This document shows positions 28,213 through 35,292 of a stretch of 64,000 nucleotides of DNA, piece after piece. This stretch comes from Ensifer sp. LC11 (lineage in GTDB: Bacteria > Pseudomonadota > Alphaproteobacteria > Rhizobiales > Rhizobiaceae), in the NCBI RefSeq assembly GCF_001695835.1, contig NZ_MBSO01000013.1, positions 62,001 to 126,000 of the forward strand, in the 5' to 3' direction. The translations under genes were made by a program, and so were the position numbers. A model generated the notes under the pieces. The model made no database searches. It worked only from the letters and a program-made list of their open reading frames with translations, and had not been told where the DNA came from. Numbering within the stretch: position 1 is the stretch's first letter; the number at the start of each line of letters is the position of its first letter.

Positions 28213-28461
28213 TCAGCAGGCCGCTTCGTAGCGGCGGCCGTAACGGTCGCGATAGATGCAGCGGCCCGGCTCATTGGCATTGCCGATCAGCGCACCGGCA
28301 ACGCCGCCGATCGCTGCGCCCACGGCTGCACCCCTGACGTTGCCCGTGGCTGCACCGCCGATGATGGCGCCGCCAGTTGCGCCGATCGCTGCGCCTTTCT
28401 CCGTTTGCGTGCACGCGGCGAGGGGGAGGATCAGGCTTGCTACGATAAGTATCTTCTTCAT
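28213..28461 (-). CDS. Glycine-zipper outer-membrane lipoprotein
   Basis: An 82-residue lipoprotein: signal peptide with lipobox LAAC (Cys17), then alternating Gly/Ala repeats (GGAIIGGAATGN, GAAIGGVAGALIGN) of the glycine-zipper/YMGG type that insert in membranes, and a charged tail ending in cysteine (RYGRRYEAAC). Such proteins are common in rhizobial envelopes and often stress-linked, but no exact function is known. It is monocistronic and converges on rsiA2. Confidence 0.85.
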   Translation of the reverse strand: MKKILIVASLILPLAACTQTEKGAAIGATGGAIIGGAATGNVRGAAVGAAIGGVAGALIGNANEPGRCIYRDRYGRRYEAAC

Positions 28462-28647
28462 GACGCGTTCCTATCAGAGGGTTGCTTTGTTGAACTGAGA
28501 ATCAATTTGTCGGAAATCGATTTGCCGGGACTGATGATGATGAGAATGACGACAATGAGGCGTCTTCCGTTCCCGGTACCGCGCCGTTTCGTCCGGCTTC
28601 GATGTTACCTTAACGATCTTTGCCCCGCTCGCGATGGGCGAGCCCAC

Positions 28648-28749
28648 CTGCATGTTTCCTTCAGCCGTTGACGACTTAAGGACAAAAACATGCGGAAGGT
28701 CAAAGTGCTGCAGCGACCTTTGCGCATCTGAGATGCGCGGCGCCTTAGC
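28648..28749 (+). repeat. Dispersed RNA/peptide element, copy 1
   Basis: First of two related elements. It starts with CTGCATGTTTCCT; then TCCTTCAG (28657-28664) pairs with CTTAAGGA (28675-28682) and buries the AAGGA ribosome site. A 14-codon frame (28690-28731) follows, and a hairpin GCGCATC/GATGCGC (28722-28728 with 28732-28738) whose loop is the TGA stop codon. Copy 2 lies at 57463-57560. Similar sequences occur, as I recall, in many rhizobial intergenic regions, but I do not know a name. Confidence 0.7.
28690..28731 (+). CDS. Candidate 13-residue peptide in the dispersed element (copy 1)
   Basis: Reads MRKVKVLQRPLRI and stops. AAGGA is seven bases upstream of the ATG. The second copy encodes MQQFKVLKRPLRV: eight of thirteen residues are identical and others are conservative, although the surrounding DNA has diverged. 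This suggests that translation matters. Function unknown; it could be a leader-type peptide or a dual-function RNA. Confidence 0.45.
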   Translation: MRKVKVLQRPLRI

Positions 28750-29021
28750 GGTGTCTCCCTGCCTGGCCAGTCTGTCCTCCATCGCTCCGCCGCGGTCGCA
28801 GCACTTGTTATCGTTGCGAAAACGAGAACCGGCGCGTTTTGTTCCATCATTGGATCAGGTAGGGCGCGGCCGTGATGGTTGCGCATCGAGATCAGCGCCC
28901 GGCGCTCTCTAGCCGCTCCGCGGTCCAGTCCGCGTTCCCGGCGGGAGTTGTTCGGGCGCAAAAAGCGGCACAAACGCACCGCGCGCACGAAAGTTCCAGG
29001 AAATATTTGATGTCCGTTTGC
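28750..29021. other. Intergenic region after the dispersed element
   Basis: About 270 bases with no convincing gene, terminator or repeat beyond the flanking element and the following EcfG promoter. Confidence 0.45.
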
Positions 29022-29047
29022 GGAACCGGAGATCGTGCATGGCCGTT
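29022..29047 (+). promoter_or_regulatory. EcfG/RpoE2-type general stress promoter
   Basis: Exact GGAAC-N17-CGTT match, 27-33 bases before the start of the small cysteine-rich protein gene. Confidence 0.75.
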
Positions 29048-29080
29048 TTCCGTTCACGTTTGACGGTAGGGAGCATGCGA

Positions 29081-29401
29081 ATGGAACACATTGCCGCGAT
29101 CATGGTCCTGGTCGGCTGCATGCAGACGACAGAGGCCTGCCGCGAAGTGCCGGCGCCGACAGTGGCTTTCGAAACGGTAGAAGAGTGCCGCGAACTGCTG
29201 GCCCCGGCGATAGAGGCGACGGCAGAGACCTTCAAGCGCGCCTATGGCGCCTGCGCAGAAGTCGATCCCGCCCTGTTCGTGGAAGACGCGACTATCGAGT
29301 GGCAGGTCACGCCGCGCGGTCAGCTCCGGGTCGACGTTAGGGTTGACGATGGCAGCTACGCCGTCGCCGCGCGCCACGACCGTGCGAAGGCTCGCAATTG
29401 A
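29081..29401 (+). CDS. Small exported cysteine-containing protein, unknown function
   Basis: A 106-residue protein beginning with a short hydrophobic stretch (MEHIAAIMVLVGCMQTTEA) that could be a signal or lipoprotein-like leader, followed by a soluble acidic domain with cysteines (ACREV, EECREL, GACAEV). GGGAG sits eight bases before ATG 29081; ATG 29075 is an alternative. Proteins of this type are common unknowns in rhizobia. A perfect EcfG promoter lies directly upstream and a CsbD gene follows after 48 bases, so stress-induced expression is likely. Confidence 0.65.
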   Translation: MEHIAAIMVLVGCMQTTEACREVPAPTVAFETVEECRELLAPAIEATAETFKRAYGACAEVDPALFVEDATIEWQVTPRGQLRVDVRVDDGSYAVAARHDRAKARN

Positions 29402-29449
29402 GTTCACGGGTTGCTGCTTGGGCGACCGCACCAACTGAAAGGCTAAGGC

Positions 29450-29647
29450 ATGAACTGGGATATCGTTGAAGGCAGATGGCACGAATTGAAGGGTAAGATC
29501 CAGGCTCAATGGGGCAAGCTGACCAATGATGACCTCGATGTCATCGATGGTCGCCGAGAAGAACTCGCCGGGCGGATTCAAGCGCGATACGGAATCGCCC
29601 GCGATGAGGCGGAACGCCAGATCGATGAATGGATGTCCCGCAGCTAG
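29450..29647 (+). CDS. CsbD-family stress protein
   Basis: A 65-residue hydrophilic protein with the CsbD signature: [20 protein letters not shown] near the N-terminus, then [19 protein letters not shown], and a C-terminal [18 protein letters not shown] segment. CsbD-like proteins (UPF0337) are general-stress products in many bacteria; their biochemical role is unknown. It probably shares the EcfG promoter at 29022 with the gene in front. Confidence 0.93.
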   Translation: MNWDIVEGRWHELKGKIQAQWGKLTNDDLDVIDGRREELAGRIQARYGIARDEAERQIDEWMSRS

Positions 29648-29733
29648 AGCGGTTTTGGCAGGCGGGCCGCTGCTTCCCGCCCCATGAGCAATGTGTAAGA
29701 ACAAGCAACGCGTAAAAACGGGGAAAAACAAGA

Positions 29734-29758
29734 GCCGCCCGGCATAGGCCGTGGCGGC
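29734..29758 (-). terminator. Rho-independent terminator of the small basic protein gene
   Basis: GCCGCC/GGCGGC stem extended by CGGC/GCCG with a single bulged T. On the minus strand it is followed by TCTTGTTTTT. Confidence 0.8.
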
Positions 29759-29781
29759 CTTCGCTTCAAAGCGGGATCGAA

Positions 29782-29979
29782 CTACTTCTTCTTCGCCATC
29801 GACTCGCGCCGGCGAAGCTTTTCAAGAAGACGCTCAAGCTTGGCGCTCTGTTCTTCACCGTCTCGGGTGTACAGATCGCGCATCGTCTTTCCGATGTGAA
29901 GATTTTCATCAGGACGGCTTGCCTTCTTGCGACCAGCCTCAACCGCCGTTTTCCAAATATGTGCTACCGGCATCTTCAT
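29782..29979 (-). CDS. Small basic hydrophilic protein, stress-promoter linked
   Basis: A 65-residue, strongly charged protein (KTAVEAGRKKASRPDENLHI, then a helical KLERLLEKLRRRESMAKKK tail) of no recognised family. It has its own downstream terminator on the minus strand and an exact EcfG promoter 29-53 bases upstream, which together make it a convincing small gene. The lysine/arginine-rich C-terminal helix could bind nucleic acid or a protein partner (inference). Confidence 0.7.
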   Translation of the reverse strand: MKMPVAHIWKTAVEAGRKKASRPDENLHIGKTMRDLYTRDGEEQSAKLERLLEKLRRRESMAKKK

Positions 29980-30007
29980 TTCGACCCTGCGTGTTCCATG
30001 GGTGGAG

Positions 30008-30032
30008 AACGTCAGAGCATTGCGAAGGTTCC
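30008..30032 (-). promoter_or_regulatory. EcfG/RpoE2-type general stress promoter
   Basis: On the minus strand GGAAC-N16-CGTT, an exact match, 29 bases before the start codon of the small basic protein gene at 29979. Confidence 0.75.
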
Positions 30033-30147
30033 GGGCGTTTCTGGCGCAAAGCGTCTCGTTTTGGGACTCTTTTGTCTAGGATGGTAAGTGAATGGTTAAT
30101 GTCGTTGGATCCGAAAGCTCTGATGTATGGATCTTGTCCGGTTTTCT

Positions 30148-30172
30148 GGAACAAAGAGATAGTTTTGGCGTT
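30148..30172 (+). promoter_or_regulatory. EcfG/RpoE2-type general stress promoter
   Basis: Exact GGAAC-N16-CGTT match, 33 bases before the DUF1328 gene. Confidence 0.78.
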
Positions 30173-30205
30173 TGCATTGCAGTAATGCAGGCAAGGAGAA
30201 TTGCT

Positions 30206-30370
30206 ATGTTATACTATGCGCTTGTCTTCCTCGTTGTGGCAATCATAGCGGGTGTACTTGGTTTCGGCGGGATCGCGGGTACGTCCGCTGGTATCGCGCA
30301 GATCCTTTTCTTCCTCTTCCTCATCTTCCTGGTGGTCTCGCTCGTCGCCGGCCTGGTCCGTCGAGGCTGA
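30206..30370 (+). CDS. DUF1328 (UPF0391) small membrane protein
   Basis: A 54-residue protein of two hydrophobic helices (about 3-23 and 28-50) with the family sequence [30 protein letters not shown] split by a short turn, ending [16 protein letters not shown] precedes the ATG. UPF0391 proteins are widespread, often stress-induced, and of unknown function. The EcfG promoter upstream and terminator downstream define a monocistronic unit. Confidence 0.93.
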   Translation: MLYYALVFLVVAIIAGVLGFGGIAGTSAGIAQILFFLFLIFLVVSLVAGLVRRG

Positions 30371-30404
30371 ACAAATCCTGGGAGAGAATTGCAACGCATT
30401 CGAG

Positions 30405-30428
30405 AAGGGCGGCGCCGGCGTCGCCCTT
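30405..30428 (+). terminator. Probable terminator of the DUF1328 gene
   Basis: AAGGGCG/CGCCCTT stem around a GC-rich loop, followed by GTTG; the T-tract is weak. Confidence 0.55.
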
Positions 30429-30523
30429 GTTGCGTATTGTCGGCGGATCGTCTGCTTGCCCTTGCAGGTCCGCTTGGCTATTGATGCCGCAACCGTCGTT
30501 TTCGCCTTGGGATACCGAACATT

Positions 30524-30598
30524 ATGAAATCGCTGGAACTGCTCGTTGAGCGGATCACCCTCCTCGAGCAGATCATGAACGCGCTGAAGAAGAAATGA
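30524..30598 (+). CDS. Possible 24-residue leucine-rich microprotein
   Basis: An open frame reading MKSLELLVERITLLEQIMNA then LKKK, an amphipathic helix with leucine/isoleucine heptad spacing. It lies in the otherwise empty gap between DUF1328 and the oxidoreductase. The ribosome site is poor (GGGA about 11 bases upstream) and no promoter is obvious, so it may be chance. Confidence 0.25.
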   Translation: MKSLELLVERITLLEQIMNALKKK

Positions 30599-30664
30599 TG
30601 CTGGTGTCGTGGCTTCCTTCAGCGAAGCCGCGGTTCGTCGTGATTGCCTAACGGGGTCTGCAAA

Positions 30665-31918
30665 ATGAAGACTGACGTAGTGGTTCTGGGCGCCGGCATC
30701 GTCGGCATTTCCGCCGCCATCCATCTGGCACGACGCGGAAAGTCGGTGGTCCTGCTCGATCGTCGCGGCGCCGGGGAGGAAACCTCCTACGGCAATGCGG
30801 GCCTGATCCAGCGCGAGGGCGTGTTTCCGTACGGCTTCCCGCATGACTTCGGCGCGCTCTTCCGTTATGCGCTGAACAACACCATCGACGCCCATTATCA
30901 CGTCCGTGCCCTGCCGGGCCTGGTGCCGTTCCTGGCGCGCTACTGGTGGCACTCGGGCTTTACCCAGCACCAGCGCATCGCCCATCTGTACGCGCCGCTG
31001 ATCGAGCATTCGATTAGCGAACACCAGGATCTGATCGAGGCGTCCGGCGCTGGCGATCTCATCCGCAAGGACGGATGGATGAAGGTGTTCCGCACCGAAA
31101 AGCAACGGGACGCCGCCTTTAAGGAGGCGGAAAAGCTCTCGGCTGGTTTCGGTGTCAACCACCAGAAGCTCTCAACAAGCGAACTGAAGACGATCGAGCC
31201 GTCGATCAAGGCCGATCTCGTCGGCGGATTGCGCTGGAGCGATCCCTGGTCGATCCGCGACCCGCACAGCCTCAACAAGGCCTATCTCTCCTATTTCCAG
31301 TCGCTGGGTGGGCGCCTTGTTTCCGGCGATGCGGCGACAACCGAACATATTCTTGAGGGCCCCGGCTGGCGTGTTGCAACCCCTGAGGGGCCGCTGGAGA
31401 CCCGCGAAGTCGTCGTGGCGCTCGGCCCCTGGGCCGACACGGTCACCCGCAAGCTCGGCTATCATATCCCGCTCGCGGTGAAGCGCGGCTACCATATGCA
31501 CTACGGCACGCAGGAGGGGGCGCAGCTCAACAACTGGGTGCTCGATGCCGAGAAGGGCTATTTCCTGGCGCCGATGCTGCGCGGCATCCGTTTGACGACC
31601 GGAGCGGAGTTTGCCTGGCGCGATGCACCGAAGACGCCGGTGCAGTTGACGCGGGCCGAGCGGGTGGCGCGCGAATTCTTCCCGCTCGCCGAACGCCGCG
31701 ATGAAGAGCCATGGATGGGCGCGCGCCCCTGCACGCCGGACATGATGCCGGTTATCGGTAGGGCCCCCCGTCACGAGGGCCTGTGGTTTGCCTTTGGCCA
31801 TGCACATCACGGCATGACGCTCGGGCCGGTGACCGGCCGGGCGCTGGCCGAGGCCATGACCGGAGAAAAGACGGTCATCGACATCGCGCCGTATCGCCCG
31901 GGGCGCTTCCTGGCCTGA
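30665..31918 (+). CDS. FAD-dependent D-amino acid dehydrogenase-like oxidoreductase
   Basis: A 417-residue DAO-superfamily flavoprotein with the N-terminal FAD-binding GxGxxG (VVLGAGIVGISAAIHLARRG), the DRRGAGEETSYGNAG segment typical of DadA-like enzymes, and a C-terminal FAD contact (WFAFGHAHHGMTLGP). It probably oxidises D-amino acids or related amines, passing electrons to the respiratory chain. Start ATG 30665 has GGGG upstream. Substrate not determined; it is an isolated gene convergent with an SDR gene. Confidence 0.85.
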   Translation: MKTDVVVLGAGIVGISAAIHLARRGKSVVLLDRRGAGEETSYGNAGLIQREGVFPYGFPHDFGALFRYALNNTIDAHYHVRALPGLVPFLARYWWHSGFTQHQRIAHLYAPLIEHSISEHQDLIEASGAGDLIRKDGWMKVFRTEKQRDAAFKEAEKLSAGFGVNHQKLSTSELKTIEPSIKADLVGGLRWSDPWSIRDPHSLNKAYLSYFQSLGGRLVSGDAATTEHILEGPGWRVATPEGPLETREVVVALGPWADTVTRKLGYHIPLAVKRGYHMHYGTQEGAQLNNWVLDAEKGYFLAPMLRGIRLTTGAEFAWRDAPKTPVQLTRAERVAREFFPLAERRDEEPWMGARPCTPDMMPVIGRAPRHEGLWFAFGHAHHGMTLGPVTGRALAEAMTGEKTVIDIAPYRPGRFLA

Positions 31919-31957
31919 AGCAGGCAGATATGGGAAACTGGATTTTGCCGATGAGAG

Positions 31958-31983
31958 GGCCGGAAGCCACGCTCCCGGCCTTT
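31958..31983. terminator. Weak terminator between convergent oxidoreductase genes
   Basis: GGCCGG/CCGGCC hairpin with an 11-base loop, followed by TTT on the plus strand. Confidence 0.5.
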
Positions 31984-32002
31984 CCGCATTTCTGTTTCAG
32001 GG

Positions 32003-32755
32003 TCAGGCGTTGGTGCCGCCGTCGATGGTGAATTCGGCGCCGGTGACGCTGCGGCTGTCGGGGCCGGCGAGCCAGGCGACGAGGCCTGCCACGTCGCTTG
32101 CCTCATTGAAGCGCGGGATCGCCATCAACCCGCGTTGGGGACCGGCGTGATCACCGTCGGCGGGGTTCATGTCCGTATCTGTCGAGCCGGGGTGGACGAC
32201 ATTCACGGTGATGCCCTTTGACCCGAGGTCGCGCGCCACCGCCTTGCTAAATCCCACCAGAGCGCTCTTGCTCAGCACATAGAGACTCATGCCAGGCCAG
32301 GGAACGCGTGCGGCAAGGTTGCTGCCGATCGAGATGACGCGCCCGCCTTCCGGCATGTGGGCGGCGGCAGCGCGCGTCGCTAGAAACACGGCTTTGACGT
32401 TGACGTCGATCGTCCGGTCGAAATCCTCCGCAGTCACCTCCGTCACCGTTCCGGCATCGAAGACGCCGGCATTGTTGACGAGGATGTCGATGCGGCCGTG
32501 TTTTTCGGCAACCGTTTTGACGGCGGCTTCGACCGCCCCCGGATTCCGGTTGTCCGCCTGGAGTGCCAGCGCTCTGCCGCCATCCCTGGTGATCTCCGCC
32601 ACAAGTGCCTCGGCCTTCGCCTTCGACTGGCTGTAGGTCACAGCCACCGTTGCGCCGTCGGCTGCCAGCCGTTTTGCGATTGCCGCGCCGATGCCGCGGC
32701 TGCCGCCTGTCACCAGGGCCACCTTATCTTTCAGACTCGTCACTGGGTTCTCCAT
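32003..32755 (-). CDS. Short-chain dehydrogenase/reductase
   Basis: Classical SDR of 250 residues with cofactor motif TGGSRGIGAAIA, NNAG, and catalytic Ser-Tyr-Lys (IGSNLAARV, then YVLSKSA), related to FabG-like NAD(P)-dependent 3-oxoacyl reductases. ATG 32755 was chosen over an in-frame TTG at 32770. It is divergent from a TetR regulator across a short AT-rich region with a large inverted repeat, so TetR probably represses it in response to the SDR substrate or a related compound. Actual substrate unknown. Confidence 0.9.
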   Translation of the reverse strand: MENPVTSLKDKVALVTGGSRGIGAAIAKRLAADGATVAVTYSQSKAKAEALVAEITRDGGRALALQADNRNPGAVEAAVKTVAEKHGRIDILVNNAGVFDAGTVTEVTAEDFDRTIDVNVKAVFLATRAAAAHMPEGGRVISIGSNLAARVPWPGMSLYVLSKSALVGFSKAVARDLGSKGITVNVVHPGSTDTDMNPADGDHAGPQRGLMAIPRFNEASDVAGLVAWLAGPDSRSVTGAEFTIDGGTNA

Positions 32756-32766
32756 ATTTGTAGTGG

Positions 32767-32823
32767 TCAATACATATATGGAGAAACGACTTGCTGTTTG
32801 TTGTCAAGCGATTTATGTATTGA
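32767..32823. promoter_or_regulatory. Inverted repeat in the SDR/TetR divergent promoter
   Basis: TCAATACATA (32767-32776) and TATGTATTGA (32814-32823) are exact inverted copies, separated by 37 bases. They flank the two promoters, consistent with a TetR-family operator pair controlling both genes. Confidence 0.6.
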
Positions 32824-32848
32824 TCGTTACAGAAAGGAATTCGCTTTG

Positions 32849-33469
32849 ATGTCGAGCCGCGGACGACCACGCAACTTCTCCCGGGAGGAGGCGCTGAGGA
32901 GCGCCATGCAGCTCTTCTGGGACAGGGGTTATGACAACACGTCGCTGGCGGATCTCACCCGGGCGATGGGATTGAACCCGCCAAGCCTTTACGCCGCTTT
33001 CGGCAGCAAGGCGCAGCTCTTCCTAGAGGCGGTCGACCTTTATGGCCGGACCGATGGTGCCGGGATCTGGGATGGCCTCGAGACGGCTCCGACCGCAAAG
33101 GCGGCGGTGCACGACCTTCTAAGGCGCACTGCGGAGAATTTTACCCGGCGTGGCGAGCCGAGAGGCTGCATGGTGGTCTTGTCCGCGCCGCAGATGGCGG
33201 GCGGAGATACGGAAGTCTGCGACGCACTGAAGGTGCGCCGGCTGGAGAAGCAGGCGGCGCTGGAGCAGCGTTTTGAACGCGGTGTTGCCGAAGGGGACAT
33301 GCCATGCGGCATCGACTGCCCGGCGATCGCCGCCTATGTCGCCTCGCTGCAGCACGGCATGTCGATCGAAGCGCGCGATGGTGCCACACGGGAAACCTTG
33401 CTGGCGATTGCCGAATGCGCCGTTGCCGGCTGGGACGCAATGATCGCAGCTTCGATCAAGCGAGACTAA
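32849..33469 (+). CDS. TetR-family transcriptional repressor
   Basis: A 206-residue regulator whose N-terminal helix-turn-helix (FSREEALRSAMQLFWDRGYD, then TSLADLTRAMGLNPPSLYAAFGSK) is the TetR DNA-binding domain; the C-terminal ligand domain is variable and contains three cysteines. AAGGAA precedes the ATG. It is divergent from an SDR gene and probably autoregulated through the inverted repeat at 32767-32823. The inducer is unknown. Confidence 0.92.
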   Translation: MSSRGRPRNFSREEALRSAMQLFWDRGYDNTSLADLTRAMGLNPPSLYAAFGSKAQLFLEAVDLYGRTDGAGIWDGLETAPTAKAAVHDLLRRTAENFTRRGEPRGCMVVLSAPQMAGGDTEVCDALKVRRLEKQAALEQRFERGVAEGDMPCGIDCPAIAAYVASLQHGMSIEARDGATRETLLAIAECAVAGWDAMIAASIKRD

Positions 33470-33566
33470 GCGACAGATGGCCCGCGCAGCGTCCAGTCAT
33501 GCTTGTCGACCGTGTCGCTGCAGGCGGCCGGAGCATTTCTCCGGCCCTTCTGGTCATGCGCGAACG

Positions 33567-33962
33567 TTATTGCGCCGGCTGTGTCATTCCAGGCGTCGTG
33601 CCCGGGGTTGATCCAGGGGTCGAGCCCTGCGTTTCCGGTGTTTGCGTACCCTGCTGCGGCGTTGTCGTGGTATCAGCGGGCGGCGTGGTCCGGCTGGTGG
33701 TGTCGGTCGTCGATTGACCCGCCGGTTGATCGGTGGTCGCCGGCAGCGGTGTGGTTGCGGTATCGCGGCTCAGCTCGGCCGGCAGCCAGGCGATCAGCGC
33801 CAGTACGAGACCGGCGAGCAGGATGATGACGATCGGCCAGTTGCTGCGCCTGCGGGGCTCCTCGGTCACTTCGCTCGTCTGTGTCGGCAAAACCGACTGT
33901 ATTGTCTGCCCTGTCACCGGGTCGATCACCGGCTTGTCCTTGAACTCTTCGTGCTGGTTCAT
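33567..33962 (-). CDS. Single-pass membrane protein with Thr/Pro-rich tail
   Basis: A 131-residue protein: a short cytoplasmic N-terminus (MNQHEEFKDKPVIDPVTGQT), a charged RRRSNW stop-transfer, one membrane helix (WPIVIILLAGLVLALIAWLP), and an extracytoplasmic low-complexity tail rich in Thr, Pro, Gly and Gln. AAAGGA precedes the ATG at 33962. No family recognised. A perfect minus-strand EcfG promoter lies 138-162 bases upstream, making it a probable member of the stress regulon. Confidence 0.75.
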   Translation of the reverse strand: MNQHEEFKDKPVIDPVTGQTIQSVLPTQTSEVTEEPRRRSNWPIVIILLAGLVLALIAWLPAELSRDTATTPLPATTDQPAGQSTTDTTSRTTPPADTTTTPQQGTQTPETQGSTPGSTPGTTPGMTQPAQ

Positions 33963-34340
33963 TGCATCAATCCTTTCTTGGCGTCCTCCAGGCTGGGGCG
34001 ACCGCTCCTGAACCTTTCCGGGCAGTCGCAGGCACTGGATTTCGCACCGTCGCGAAGTCGAGCGACAAGGGCGCCCGAAGGGCGCGTGACACAACCGTAA
34101 ACGCGCGAAAATTTGCAATGTTCCGGTGGTTACAACCCATGGGGCGCCTGAGAGGTGCGGCCGGCGTTACAGCGGCTGTTTCCGCTGCAAGAAAAAGGGC
34201 GCTCAGGGAGGGGGACGCGACATGACGGATCCAGCGCCTCGCAACGGCACCTTTGGCGCGGCGGCAATGATGCGCAATCTTGCGGGGCGAGGGCTGCCAT
34301 AGGCCGCACGCTTGTCGGGGCGCGTTCGCGACGTCAGTGG
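33963..34340. other. Intergenic region with an EcfG promoter
   Basis: About 380 bases between two minus-strand genes. Apart from the stress promoter at 34100-34124, I see no gene or strong structure. Confidence 0.5.
34100..34124 (-). promoter_or_regulatory. EcfG/RpoE2-type general stress promoter
   Basis: On the minus strand GGAAC-N16-CGTT, an exact match, directed at the Thr/Pro-rich membrane protein gene. Confidence 0.72.
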
Positions 34341-34589
34341 CTAGGTCATGTTCCGCATGATCCAGAGCGACCGGCCCTCATGGGCTATACCGAACACCGC
34401 TTGAAGGCGCGCATCGTCCTTGAGCCTTTCAGCCTCGGCGACGTCGAGATGGAAGACCTCCTGGTCGGTTTCGTTCGCATTCGGCGTAATCCACCAGCGC
34501 CGACCCTCCTGACAAAGCCCGGCTTCCGGATGTTCCTGGATGTACTCGATCGCATAGGCTGCGTCCGCATTTCTGCCGGTCTCGAACAT
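34341..34589 (-). CDS. Small hypothetical protein
   Basis: An 82-residue soluble acidic protein with no recognised family (MFETGRNADAAYAIEYIQEH at the start; a WWITPNANETDQEVFHLD segment in the middle). GGAGAGAGG precedes the ATG. It lies downstream of the YcaO/TfuA cluster on the same strand, separated by 180 bases, so membership is uncertain. No signal peptide and no cysteine-rich core, so it is not an obvious RiPP precursor. Confidence 0.5.
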   Translation of the reverse strand: MFETGRNADAAYAIEYIQEHPEAGLCQEGRRWWITPNANETDQEVFHLDVAEAERLKDDARLQAVFGIAHEGRSLWIMRNMT

Positions 34590-34769
34590 CTGCCTCTCTC
34601 CGCCTGATCTTGTTGGAGCCGGACGTGATTATGCGCCTATTCGGACGATGCGGCAGCAAAAACCGCCGGCCTATGGAAGCAACGATGTCTGCAAGGCCGA
34701 ACGCGATCCTCTGGTCGAGGGCACGGACGGCTAGCCATCACCTTTGGGCGGCGGCATGACGACAAGCGG

Positions 34770-35276
34770 CTACTCACGCCCGAGCCGACCGTTCCGGTGG
34801 GCCATCGATTGCGTGATGGCGTACGCGGTTGGCGACCTCTTTCCAGGCAGGCTTGCGTCCAGAATGAGCGTCTTCGCGTCGCTGGCGCTGGTCGCGATCT
34901 CGAGCAATTGGGTTGAAGATTGAATGCGCCACATACGGTAGCCGGTGTGCTTTTTAGGCGCAGGTGGCTGGACGTCAAACCCGCAACCGACCGGGTCTTG
35001 GTCTTCGGGGCCGACAACGATGAATATCCGGTTGGAGTCCAAGCGGTAACAATGGCCCTCGAAGGCATAACCATAGGCTAAAACGATGGAATGCTGAGTG
35101 CTCGTCAATGGATCGGGGCCGGCATAAAGCTGAAATCTCAACTCGAGGTCCTGCTGGCCGATGCTGAGCTTTCCATGGTCATCTTCGCTGTTGAGTTTCA
35201 CGCCGTACAGGATGAGCGCATCGGGAAAATAGAGCCCCGTTTCAGCGGGTGCAGGCAAGTGTTGTTCATTATCCAT
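34770..35276 (-). CDS. Hypothetical protein of the YcaO/TfuA cluster
   Basis: A 168-residue soluble protein without signal peptide or membrane helix. The middle region (ALILYGVKLNSEDDHGKLSI, then FRIFIVV-like beta strands) looks beta-rich. Family not recognised. ATG 35276 has AAGGAAATCGAG in front and lies 16 bases past the stop of the metallopeptidase gene, so the two are almost certainly co-transcribed. It may be a substrate, partner or inhibitor of that peptidase or of the YcaO/TfuA enzyme pair, but nothing in the sequence decides this. Confidence 0.6.
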   Translation of the reverse strand: MDNEQHLPAPAETGLYFPDALILYGVKLNSEDDHGKLSIGQQDLELRFQLYAGPDPLTSTQHSIVLAYGYAFEGHCYRLDSNRIFIVVGPEDQDPVGCGFDVQPPAPKKHTGYRMWRIQSSTQLLEIATSASDAKTLILDASLPGKRSPTAYAITQSMAHRNGRLGRE

Positions 35277-35292
35277 CTCGATTTCCTTCGTT

